From Deltaproteobacteria bacterium (GTDB lineage Bacteria > Myxococcota_A > UBA9160 > UBA4427): DNA of 64,000 bases. The stretch covers positions 1 through 64,000 of the forward strand of contig JAJDAN010000013.1 of the NCBI GenBank assembly GCA_029261855.1. Direction: 5' to 3'. The notes under the pieces are model-generated. The model saw only the letters and a program-made list of their open reading frames with translations, was not told where the DNA came from and searched no databases. Every line of letters begins with the position of its first letter. The stretch's first letter is position 1. The position numbers were made by a program, and so were the translations under genes. Of this stretch, positions 32,253-40,232 are shown piece by piece.

Positions 32253-32403
32253 AGCCAGGGCGCGCGGGCGGAGCCGGATCCTACCACTCGCGTGCGTTCG
32301 ATGTCTATCGCGACACAGGTAACGCGCGGGCTCCGGTGCGGCGACGTTGCCGCCGTGTTGCGCAAGCACGAACCTCTCGGTGGGCCCGCTATGATCCGGC
32401 GCG

Positions 32404-33489
32404 ATGACGCGAGGGCCCACCACACTGCTGCAGCGACTGCTGCTGCTGACCGCTTCGATAGCGATTGCGATCGTCCTGTCCGAACTATTGCTGCGTCTCC
32501 TTTGGACGAATCCCTACGCAGGCGAGGACCCGGACCGGGTGTTGTGGCTGCGGATGCCGCATGCGCGAATGGACCGGGTCATCGACCGCTCGCAGGTCTT
32601 TCCCGACAGCCCCTCGGCGATCCTTCGCACGGATGACCGCGCCTATGCGATCCCCTCGTTTCGACACGTCGATCCGGATCTCACGGTCGCGTTCCTGGGC
32701 GGGTCGACGACCGCGAATACCGTCGTCTCCGAGGAGGATCGCTTTCACATCGTCGCCGCCCGGGCGCTCGAGCGAGATGGCTTGCGGGTCAATGCGCTCA
32801 ACGCGGCGCGCCCTGCTGGAACCCTGCAGGACAGCCTGAATGTCCTGCTGAACCACGTGGTCTTTGACGAGCCGGACGTCGTCGTGCTGATGCACGCGAC
32901 GAACGACATCGGCACTCTCTCGCGACCTCGCGGGTATCGGGTGCGCGAGCCCGAGCCGGTCTCGGTTCCCCTGCTCGGCCGCTGGTCTGCGCAGATGTTG
33001 TCGGGCCGCATCCATCTGGTGGCGCTGGCGCGACTGGCGTACGCCGGAGTCGTGGTCGCGGAGCCGGCGGAGAACATGAACGTGAAGAACGACCCGGCGC
33101 GCCCGAAGCCGCCGACGGCGCCGTTTCGCGCGCGGCTGCTCAGCTTCGTGCATCTCTGTCGCGACTTCGGCATCGAGCCGGTGCTGATGACCCAGCCACT
33201 CTCGAGCAGCCGCAGCGCGCTGACTCCCGACTGGGCGGACCTCGGCAACCAGGACGTCTTCAACGCGATCATTCGCGAGGTGGGTCGAGAGGAGAACGTG
33301 CTCGTCATCGACCTCGTCTCGCGTCTGCGTGACGAGGTCCCCGGTTGGGACGAGCCCGGCCGGGTCTTCTGGGACGGCATGCACGTGACCGACGAGGGCT
33401 CGCGCATCGTCGGTGAGATGATTGGCGAGGAGCTGCAGCCTCTGGCCGTCCGCATGATCGCCGAGCGGGCCGAGCGGGCCGGCGACTGA
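32404..33489 (+). CDS. SGNH hydrolase-like protein, membrane anchored
   Basis: A 361-residue protein. One N-terminal transmembrane helix (LLLLTASIAIAIVLSELLLRLLW) is followed by a periplasmic domain with VAFLGGSTTANTVVS (block I GGST instead of GDS), VVVLMHATNDIGTLSR (block III, ND) and FWDGMHVTDEGSRIVGE (Asp and His dyad). This form is common in O-antigen and exopolysaccharide acylation or deacylation loci. It is divergent from the GT-C gene, and a second SGNH gene is at 28851. Substrate unknown. Confidence 0.85.
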   Translation: MTRGPTTLLQRLLLLTASIAIAIVLSELLLRLLWTNPYAGEDPDRVLWLRMPHARMDRVIDRSQVFPDSPSAILRTDDRAYAIPSFRHVDPDLTVAFLGGSTTANTVVSEEDRFHIVAARALERDGLRVNALNAARPAGTLQDSLNVLLNHVVFDEPDVVVLMHATNDIGTLSRPRGYRVREPEPVSVPLLGRWSAQMLSGRIHLVALARLAYAGVVVAEPAENMNVKNDPARPKPPTAPFRARLLSFVHLCRDFGIEPVLMTQPLSSSRSALTPDWADLGNQDVFNAIIREVGREENVLVIDLVSRLRDEVPGWDEPGRVFWDGMHVTDEGSRIVGEMIGEELQPLAVRMIAERAERAGD

Positions 33490-33520
33490 GGCAGCCGCGA
33501 CTGTCGCTAGAATCGCGGCC

Positions 33521-35023
33521 ATGAGCGATGCGACCGACGGAAGCGGCGGACCCAGGGACTGGAAGGAAGTACTGGCCGTGCTCGAGCGGCGGCGCGCCGC
33601 GGCGCGGGCCATGGGAGGTCTCGAGCGCGTCGACCGCTTGATGACCCAGCGCGGCAAGCTCGACGCGCGCGCGCGTCTGGCGCTGCTCTTCGACGACGGC
33701 CGCTTCGACGAGCTGGGCACCCTGGTGGGCGGCGAGCACGTTCCCGGCGATGCGTTGGTGGCGGGTCACGGCCTCGTGAACGGGCGCCGGACCCTGGCGG
33801 CCGCCGAGGACTTCACGGTGCTCGGCGGATCCATCGGCAGCGGGTCCATGGCCAAGCGCAATCGCGTGTGCGAGCTGGCGCTGCAGGAACGCATCCCCCT
33901 CGTCTTCATGCTGGACGGCGCCGGGCACCGCCTGACCGAGGCGGGGTCCGTCGGCCGTGCTCCCAGCGACCTGATCGGCCTGGCCGAGTGCTCGGGCGAG
34001 ATCCCGATGGTGTGCCTGGTCCTGGGCGCGTCTGCGGGTCACGGCGCCCTTACGTCACCGCTCTCGGACTTCACGGTCATGACCGAGGCCGGGTCCATGT
34101 TCACCGGCGGACCGCCGCTCGTGAAGGCAGCCATCGGTGAGGACGTCACGAAGGAAGAGCTGGGCGGTCCGAGGGTCTGCGCCGAGATCGCGGGCACGGC
34201 CCACAACGTGGCGGCGGACGACCCGGCCGCGATCGAGATGGCGCGCCGCTATCTGGCGTTCATGCCACGTCATCGCTCGGAGCCCGCGCCCCGGCGCGAG
34301 GGGGAGGACACCGGCCCGCGCCGCATCGAAGAGATGCTCGACTGGGTACCCCTCGACGACCGCAAGCCCTACAAGATGCGCAAGGTGATCGCGGGGGTCG
34401 TGGACGCGGACAGCTTCCTCGAGATCCAGCCGAAGTACGGCGCTTCCCTGGTGACGGGGCTCGCCTTCCTCGGCGGCCAGGCGGTCGCCCTCGTGGCCAA
34501 CGACCCGTCGGTGCGGTCCGGCGCCGTCGACAGCGCCGCGGCCATCAAGGGCATGGACTTCATCTCCACGGCCGACACCTTCAACCTGCCGCTCGTCTTT
34601 TTCGCCGACAACCCGGGGGTGCTGGCGGGTAGCAGGGCCGAGCGCGAGGGCATCCTCAAGTGGGGCGGCAAGATGTTCAAGGCCCAGCACCGGGCGCGGG
34701 TGCCCAAGCTGCACGTGACCTTCCGCAAGGCATTTGGCTTCGGCTCGACGGTCATGGCCCAGAACCCCTGCGACGACCAGACCCTGGTGGTCACGTTCCC
34801 GGCGGTGACGATGGGCGCCATGCCGGCCGCCAGCGGTGGGCGTTCGGCGAAGCTCGATGCGGACACCCAGGCCCAGGTCGAGCGCGCCCAGGAAGCGGGG
34901 CCCTGGGGCATGGCCGCCGCCATGGCCTACGACGAGGTCATCGATCCCCGGGACATCCGCGACGTGCTGTTGTCGGGGCTGGCTCTCGCGTCCGACCGCA
35001 TCCGCCGCGGACCGGCGGGCTAG
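33521..35023 (+). CDS. Acyl-CoA carboxylase carboxyltransferase (beta) subunit-like protein
   Basis: A 500-residue protein with the two crotonase-fold halves of a carboxyltransferase: N-half with LDARARLALLFDDGRFDELG, VLGGSIGSGSMAKRNRV and MTEAGSMFTGGPP; C-half with YGASLVTGLAFLGGQ, ADNPGVLAGSRAEREGILKWG and FRKAFGFGSTVM. This matches propionyl-, methylcrotonyl- or geranyl-CoA carboxylase beta chains. No biotin carboxylase or biotin carrier gene is adjacent, so the partner must be elsewhere or the protein has another role. It begins 31 bases after the SGNH gene on the same strand. A hairpin (35027-35045) directly follows the stop. Confidence 0.88.
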   Translation: MSDATDGSGGPRDWKEVLAVLERRRAAARAMGGLERVDRLMTQRGKLDARARLALLFDDGRFDELGTLVGGEHVPGDALVAGHGLVNGRRTLAAAEDFTVLGGSIGSGSMAKRNRVCELALQERIPLVFMLDGAGHRLTEAGSVGRAPSDLIGLAECSGEIPMVCLVLGASAGHGALTSPLSDFTVMTEAGSMFTGGPPLVKAAIGEDVTKEELGGPRVCAEIAGTAHNVAADDPAAIEMARRYLAFMPRHRSEPAPRREGEDTGPRRIEEMLDWVPLDDRKPYKMRKVIAGVVDADSFLEIQPKYGASLVTGLAFLGGQAVALVANDPSVRSGAVDSAAAIKGMDFISTADTFNLPLVFFADNPGVLAGSRAEREGILKWGGKMFKAQHRARVPKLHVTFRKAFGFGSTVMAQNPCDDQTLVVTFPAVTMGAMPAASGGRSAKLDADTQAQVERAQEAGPWGMAAAMAYDEVIDPRDIRDVLLSGLALASDRIRRGPAG

Positions 35024-35026
35024 CGG

Positions 35027-35045
35027 CCGGAACCGAAGGTTCCGG
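35027..35045 (+). other. Perfect hairpin after the carboxyltransferase gene
   Basis: CCGGAACC (35027-35034) and GGTTCCGG (35038-35045) form a perfect 8-bp stem with a 3-base loop, starting three bases after the TAG stop. There is no T-run, so it is at best a weak terminator or a 3' mRNA stabiliser. Confidence 0.5.
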
Positions 35046-35096
35046 ATTGCCGCGTGCGCGGCCTTCTGCCGCGCGCAGGGCCAGGGCTGCCGTGTC

Positions 35097-35921
35097 CTAG
35101 GGCGGCAAGGGCCCTGGCGGCGAAACGTCCCGGATCGCGCCCTCGAGGTCTTCTCGGTTCGCTTCGATCCAGCCGAGCGACGCCTCCACCGGCTCGAGCA
35201 GGCCGTTCGCGATGAGTTGCTGGAAGGCTCGCTCACCGCGCTCGGCGGCGGCCGTGATGCGTTCGATGCTGGCGACGAGGCGCGCGTGGACGCGCTCGAG
35301 GAAGTCGCCCCGGCCCTCGAGCCCGTAGACGTCGAGGAACAGCCGCAACCGCCGGGGACGGTCGTCCAGCGCGCGAAAGCCCAGGCGCCGGCACTCGTCA
35401 TCGGGATGCAGCGGCGCGAAGCTTCGCGCTGCGAAGGCCACGTCGTCCACCGCGGGCCCGGGGCCCGCCACGTCCCAGTCGATCAGCGCCAGCCTGCCGT
35501 CCGGACCCCGCACCAGGTTGTAGGGCGCGACGTCGTTGTGGCAGACGATCTCGCGGGGTGTCAGTGGGCGCGAGGCCAGGCGGAAGTGCGCGTCGGGCGG
35601 TGGCGCGAAGTCGGCGACTGCTTCGTGATAGCGCCGGAGCAGACGGGCAACGCCGACGAGGGTCTCGTCCGTCCAACACCAGGCGGGCCAGGGCTTCTCG
35701 TCCCCCACGCAGTCCCCGGGCAGATAGGACAGGATCTCGCGGCCTTCTTCGTCGAGGCCGCGCGCCCGGGGCGCGGCCTCGAAACCCTTGCGTTCCAGGT
35801 GGTCGAGCAGGGCGTGCACGGCCGGTGTCCAGTCTCCGGCGGGGCGGCGGACACTGTCGCCGACGCGCACGACCCGGGACAGGTTGCCGCCGGCGAGTTC
35901 GTGCTCTTCCAGGTCCGTCAC
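35097..35921 (-). CDS. APH-fold phosphotransferase
   Basis: About 274 residues from GTG 35921. The sequence is typical of the aminoglycoside/choline kinase-like fold: a short N-lobe (LAGGNLSRVVRVGDSVRRP), ILSYLPGDCV in the hinge, the catalytic VCHNDVAPYNLV (HxDxxxxN, here HNDxxxYN) and the metal-binding LALIDWDVAGPG. Substrate unknown. It starts 29 bases after the stop of the myo-inositol oxygenase gene on the same strand, so the two are probably co-transcribed. A sugar or inositol-derived substrate is therefore conceivable but not shown. Confidence 0.82.
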   Translation of the reverse strand: MTDLEEHELAGGNLSRVVRVGDSVRRPAGDWTPAVHALLDHLERKGFEAAPRARGLDEEGREILSYLPGDCVGDEKPWPAWCWTDETLVGVARLLRRYHEAVADFAPPPDAHFRLASRPLTPREIVCHNDVAPYNLVRGPDGRLALIDWDVAGPGPAVDDVAFAARSFAPLHPDDECRRLGFRALDDRPRRLRLFLDVYGLEGRGDFLERVHARLVASIERITAAAERGERAFQQLIANGLLEPVEASLGWIEANREDLEGAIRDVSPPGPLPP

Positions 35922-35949
35922 GCTGCCCGCATCGAGGCCCGCACAAGAG

Positions 35950-36720
35950 TCACCACTGCAGGCGGTCGGGCAGGAAGTCCGCGACGAGGTCCTCGTAGTA
36001 GGGGCGCAGGCTGGCGAAGTCCGGGCGCTCGGATGACTTCGAGTAGAGGTCGTAGCGGTTGAAGTCGCGCACGTGCTCGAAGAGCTTTCGATCGTCATCG
36101 TTCATCAGGAAATCGTACGCGCCTTCCCGGTGGCCCGCGTAGAACGAGTGATACCGGATGATGGCGAGGGCCTCGTCGCTCAGGTGGTCTTGCAGCACGT
36201 GATAGAGGTACTCGTCGTGGCCCCAGGACATGCGCACCCGATCGAGCCCGCAGCCCGGGGTGTAGACACCGACTTCGCTCGCATAGTCGGCGTGCGTGCT
36301 GTCGGGGTTGTCGGCGAACAGCTCCGGAAACACGATGCGCTGCGAGAACGCGCAGCCGACGGGGAAGGTGTCTCCCACCACCGCCCATTGGGGCTCGCCG
36401 AACAGACACAAGACCTTGCCGAGGTCGTGTACGAAGCCCGTCAGCACGAGCCAGCGCGGCCGGCCGTCTGCGCGCAGGGCTTCGGCGGTCTGCAGCGCGT
36501 GGTCGATCTGCGGCAGGTCGAGATCGGGGTCGCTGTCGTCGACGATCTGGCCCAGGGCTTCGAGGGCTTGCCAGATGCCCATCCGCCGGCGTCGCAGGGG
36601 CAGGTACTCGCGCCGCTTGGACGAGACGAAGGCGTAGGTCTGGCGGGTGTGGTTGAGGGCGTAGAAGTCGCGGACCCTGGGCCGCGCCAAGTGATCGAAG
36701 TCGCGGTGGCTCGTCGTCAC
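35950..36720 (-). CDS. Myo-inositol oxygenase family protein
   Basis: A 256-residue protein matching MIOX, the di-iron enzyme that cleaves myo-inositol to D-glucuronate. All six metal ligands are recognisable: H74 ([10 protein letters not shown]), H98 and D99 (TGFVHDLGK), H168 ([11 protein letters not shown]), H191 (RYHSFYAGH) and D224 (FNRYDLYSK). The substrate-loop segment [12 protein letters not shown] is also conserved. Length is close to eukaryotic MIOX, which is about 285 residues. It is upstream of the APH-fold kinase gene. Bacterial MIOX genes are uncommon; the usual idh/iol pathway genes are not in the window. Confidence 0.9.
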   Translation of the reverse strand: MTTSHRDFDHLARPRVRDFYALNHTRQTYAFVSSKRREYLPLRRRRMGIWQALEALGQIVDDSDPDLDLPQIDHALQTAEALRADGRPRWLVLTGFVHDLGKVLCLFGEPQWAVVGDTFPVGCAFSQRIVFPELFADNPDSTHADYASEVGVYTPGCGLDRVRMSWGHDEYLYHVLQDHLSDEALAIIRYHSFYAGHREGAYDFLMNDDDRKLFEHVRDFNRYDLYSKSSERPDFASLRPYYEDLVADFLPDRLQW

Positions 36721-36799
36721 GCGTCCAACGCTAGCCCCGCGTGGTCATGTCTCCGCTGGCGCAAGTTTTCCCCCAGGGGCCCGAGAGACCCGCGCACGG

Positions 36800-38911
36800 T
36801 CAGACCGGGCTGGCTGCGTCGAGCGTGTCCCGGATCTTCGCCAGCAGATCCCGGGGAGAGCAGGGCTTTTGCAGGAAGTTGCCGAGCACCACGCTGCGGG
36901 TGTGCTCGGCGGTGCGTTCGAGTGGATGTCCGGACACGAAGAGCACCGGCATTCCCGGGTGCAGCCCCCGCAGCCGTCGCGCCAAGGCGACGCCGCCCAT
37001 CCGAGGCATCACCACGTCCGTGACGAGGCCGTGGATGGGCCCGCTGTGGTTCTCGGCAATCTCAACGGCGTCGAGGCCGTCCCGTGCCTCGAGCACCGCA
37101 TAACCTGCCTGGGACAGCACCCGGCGCAGCAGCTTGCGGACGGGCGCCTCGTCTTCGGCCAGCAGGATGGTTTCCGAACCGCGCGTCGCCAGGACGGCAG
37201 GCATGACGGCCGCGACCTCGGGGGCGCCCTCCACCGTCGGGAGGTAGATCCGCAACGTGGCACCGCGTCCGGGTTGGCTCCACAAGGTGATGGCGCCGTT
37301 CCACTGGCGCACCAGGCTGTAGACGATGGAGAGCCCGAGCCCCGTCCCGCGACCGGGCTCGCGGGTGGTGAAGAAGGGCTCGAAGACTCTTGCCTGGGTG
37401 GCCTCGTCCATGCCGCAGCCGTCGTCGCGCACGGTGAGGACCGCGAACTCGCCGGGCCCCGCGAGGCCGATGCGGTGGGCCTCGGGCGCGTCGATGCGCC
37501 GGCCCCGGGTCGAGATCACCAGGGTGCCACCGCTGGTCATCGCATTGCGGGCGTTCATCGCCAGGTTCACGACCGCCTGCTCGAATTGACCCGGATCGAC
37601 CTGGACGGAGCCGAGCAGGGCATCGACCTCGAGCCGCAAGGTCAGGTCTTCGCCCAGCAGCCGACTGACGATCTCGCGCAGCCCCTGGATCGTGGCGTTC
37701 AGGTCCACGCGCTGGGTGCTGACCACTTGCCGTCGACTCAGGGTGAGCAGCTGCTCGGTCAGCTTCGACGCCTTGGCGACGGCATGCTCGATTTCCTGTG
37801 CGTCCGCTTTGCCGGCATGCTCGGGAGGAAGCTCCTCGGCGAGACTGGCACTGAAACCGCCGATCACCATCAGCAGGTTGTTGAAGTCGTGGGCGATGCC
37901 ACCGGCGACCCGACCGACGGCTTCCATCTTCTGCGCCTGGATGAGCTGGATACGACTGTCTTCGAGGGCATTCTCCCGCTGGAGTCGATCCAGTGAGCTC
38001 GCGAAGATGTCGGCGCACAAGGACAACAAGGTGATGTCTTCGATGGTCCAGCCGTGCTCACTCGCCGTGGTCTCGAACAAGAGCATGCCGATCTGGTTCG
38101 ACGCCGCGTGCAACGGGATGCCGAGCAGGCTCTTGACGCCGCGGTCCGCCAGCTCGCTGCGGTCCGTGTCGGCTTCGGACGGCAGCTCGGACAGGATCTC
38201 GCAGTCCACCAGTCGACCCGTCTGGATCTGTCCACTCAGCCACGGCAGCCGCGCGAGGTCGAGCGTCGGGTCCGCCGCGGGTCGCCACTCGTACTGGTCC
38301 AAGCCTTCGTCGCCGGACGCGCGCCGCGCGACCAGGAAGGCACGGTCCGCACCGGCCAGCTGTCCAGCGACGGCCAGGGACTCGTCGAGCGCGCGACTGA
38401 GCTGTCTTGCGTCGAGGGAAAGCAGGTTTCCCGATAGCTGCAGCAACTGCTGCTCCGCGGCGAGCCGGCGCGACAGGGTCTCCTCTGCATAGTGGCGCTC
38501 GGTAATGTCACGCCCCAGGGACACGAAGCGCAGCTCGCCGTTGATGGTGCGATAGGCCCGCCCCGAGTTGTCGAACCAGCGCCAGCTCCCGTCCGCGTGC
38601 AGCAGCCGGTGGATCGAGTTCGATTCGCGCATGCCGTCGAGGGCTTCGCTGAAGCGCGACGTGGAATTGTCGAGGTCTTCCGGGTGGATCAGCTCGTTGG
38701 GCGTGCTGCCGATCAGGTCTTCGGGGTCGCGCCCCAGCAAGGTCCGATAGCTCGGACTCGCGTACAGGTATCGGCCGGATTGATCGAATTCCGCGACCAG
38801 CTCGGTCGCGTGGTCAGCAAGTGCCCGGAAGCGCTCGTCGTCTGCCGACGTCGCCGCGGCGCTCCCGGGGTTGCTTCCCTTGCGCGGTGCATCGTCCCTG
38901 CTGCGAGCCAT
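36800..38911 (-). CDS. Hybrid sensor histidine kinase (PAS-GAF-HisKA-HATPase-receiver)
   Basis: A 703-residue cytoplasmic protein without transmembrane helices. Order: PAS with PAC (about 25-145, YLYASPSYRTLLGRDPEDLIG), GAF (about 165-310), HisKA with the phospho-accepting H in VAGGIAHDFNNLLMVIGG (about 340-350), HATPase (VNLAMNARNAMTSGG N-box; DDGCGMDEATQ; GTGLGLSIVYSLV) and a C-terminal receiver (LLAEDEAPVRKLL, phospho-Asp in VTDVVMPRMGG, VSGH and LQKPCS). The self-contained receiver with no output domain suggests relay to another protein. No response regulator gene is adjacent. It is divergent from the efflux genes at 39036, which it could control, though this is only proximity. Confidence 0.92.
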   Translation of the reverse strand: MARSRDDAPRKGSNPGSAAATSADDERFRALADHATELVAEFDQSGRYLYASPSYRTLLGRDPEDLIGSTPNELIHPEDLDNSTSRFSEALDGMRESNSIHRLLHADGSWRWFDNSGRAYRTINGELRFVSLGRDITERHYAEETLSRRLAAEQQLLQLSGNLLSLDARQLSRALDESLAVAGQLAGADRAFLVARRASGDEGLDQYEWRPAADPTLDLARLPWLSGQIQTGRLVDCEILSELPSEADTDRSELADRGVKSLLGIPLHAASNQIGMLLFETTASEHGWTIEDITLLSLCADIFASSLDRLQRENALEDSRIQLIQAQKMEAVGRVAGGIAHDFNNLLMVIGGFSASLAEELPPEHAGKADAQEIEHAVAKASKLTEQLLTLSRRQVVSTQRVDLNATIQGLREIVSRLLGEDLTLRLEVDALLGSVQVDPGQFEQAVVNLAMNARNAMTSGGTLVISTRGRRIDAPEAHRIGLAGPGEFAVLTVRDDGCGMDEATQARVFEPFFTTREPGRGTGLGLSIVYSLVRQWNGAITLWSQPGRGATLRIYLPTVEGAPEVAAVMPAVLATRGSETILLAEDEAPVRKLLRRVLSQAGYAVLEARDGLDAVEIAENHSGPIHGLVTDVVMPRMGGVALARRLRGLHPGMPVLFVSGHPLERTAEHTRSVVLGNFLQKPCSPRDLLAKIRDTLDAASPV

Positions 38912-39035
38912 CGCGGGAGGATCGCGCGCCTGGGGTGCAGGGCAAGTGCTGCGTTTGCCATCCGCCGATGTCGTGCGCGCGCATCAATGCCGTCGTGTTC
39001 CGCTAGATTAGGCCCTTCCCGACGAGAGGATCCGG

Positions 39036-40232
39036 ATGGACCGGCGGCGCGTTCCGATCATCGTCATCGCGGTGGCCTTCACCCTGGCTGGGATGGGCCT
39101 CGTGCTGAGTTGGAACTCCGAGGCCGCGCGTAGCGAACGCGAGCGCGCCGAGCGCCTTGCCGAAGTCGAGCAGGCCGAAGGGGGGGCTGTTCGCAGCGAG
39201 CAGGCCGTGATCGCCATCGACGCCCTCGAGGTCCTGCCGACGGAAGCGCGCGTGGTGGTCGACGTCTCTGTCACGCTCGAGGCGGTCCGCACGGTGGTCG
39301 TTGGAGCAGAGGTCGCCGGTCGCATCGTCGAGGTCCCCGTCGAGGAGTACCAGCATGTGGACGCGGGTCAGGTCCTGGTGCGGCTCGACGCGAAGCTCCC
39401 GGAGGCGGCTGTGGAGCAAGCCCGCGCGAACCTGCTGCGAGCGCGTTCGACCTCAGCGCTCGCCACCCAGCAGCACGGGCGTCAGCGCAACCTGTCGGAC
39501 AAGGGCGTGAGCTCCGACGCGGACTTCGACCGCACGGAAACCGAGGAGACGCGGAGTGACGCCGATGTCGCCGCCGCGCGCGCCGCCCTCAACGATGCAG
39601 AGACTCGTCTCGAGAAGACGCGCATCACCGCGCCGTTCCCCGGCGCGGTGAGCGAGTTGGATCTCGAGCCTGGGGCCTATCTGCGCGTCGGCGATCCCGT
39701 CGCGCGCGTGTCGGACCTCTCGCAGATCGAGGTCGAGGTCGGCGTGGACGATCGCCAGATCCTCGCGCTGAGCCTGGGCCATGCGGCCCGGCTGGCGGTG
39801 GATGCCTTCCCGGGCGAGTGGTTCGATGGCGTGGTCACCGGCCTCGCCCGCACGCCAGACCCGGCCACGCGGAAGTACCCGGTGCCCGTGCTCGTCTCGA
39901 ATCCGGGCGAGCGTCTGCTTCCCGGGATGTTGGGCCGCGTGCGCTTCGAGCTGGGGGATGCCAGTGCGGTGCTGCGGATCCCGCGCCGCGCGGTGTACCC
40001 GGAATTCGAAGTCGACTATGTCTACGTGCTCGAAGCCTCGGGGGCGCCAGAGCAGGCGCGGGTGAGCCGGCGACGCGTAAGGGTCGACGTCGTTCCCTTC
40101 CGTCCGGACCTGCTCGACATTCGCAGCGGTCTCGAGCCCGGTGACCGGATCGCGATCTCCGGCGTCCGCGACCGGCGGGATGGCCTGCTCGTGCGGGTCC
40201 GGGAGCAGAGTGTGGGCTGGAGCCGCCCGTGA
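39036..40232 (+). CDS. RND efflux periplasmic adaptor (membrane fusion protein)
   Basis: A 398-residue protein with an N-terminal signal anchor (VPIIVIAVAFTLAGMGLVLSW). The lipoyl domain half-motifs (VVVGAEVAGRIVEVPVEEYQHVDAGQVLVRLD and ITAPFPGAVSELDLEPGAYLRVGD) flank a short helical hairpin (AVEQARANLLRARSTSALATQ). A beta-barrel and membrane-proximal domain follow. It couples an RND pump to an outer-membrane channel; no TolC-type gene is seen here. Its TGA overlaps the GTG start of the pump gene (40229-40232), so the pair is translationally coupled. Confidence 0.92.
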   Translation: MDRRRVPIIVIAVAFTLAGMGLVLSWNSEAARSERERAERLAEVEQAEGGAVRSEQAVIAIDALEVLPTEARVVVDVSVTLEAVRTVVVGAEVAGRIVEVPVEEYQHVDAGQVLVRLDAKLPEAAVEQARANLLRARSTSALATQQHGRQRNLSDKGVSSDADFDRTETEETRSDADVAAARAALNDAETRLEKTRITAPFPGAVSELDLEPGAYLRVGDPVARVSDLSQIEVEVGVDDRQILALSLGHAARLAVDAFPGEWFDGVVTGLARTPDPATRKYPVPVLVSNPGERLLPGMLGRVRFELGDASAVLRIPRRAVYPEFEVDYVYVLEASGAPEQARVSRRRVRVDVVPFRPDLLDIRSGLEPGDRIAISGVRDRRDGLLVRVREQSVGWSRP

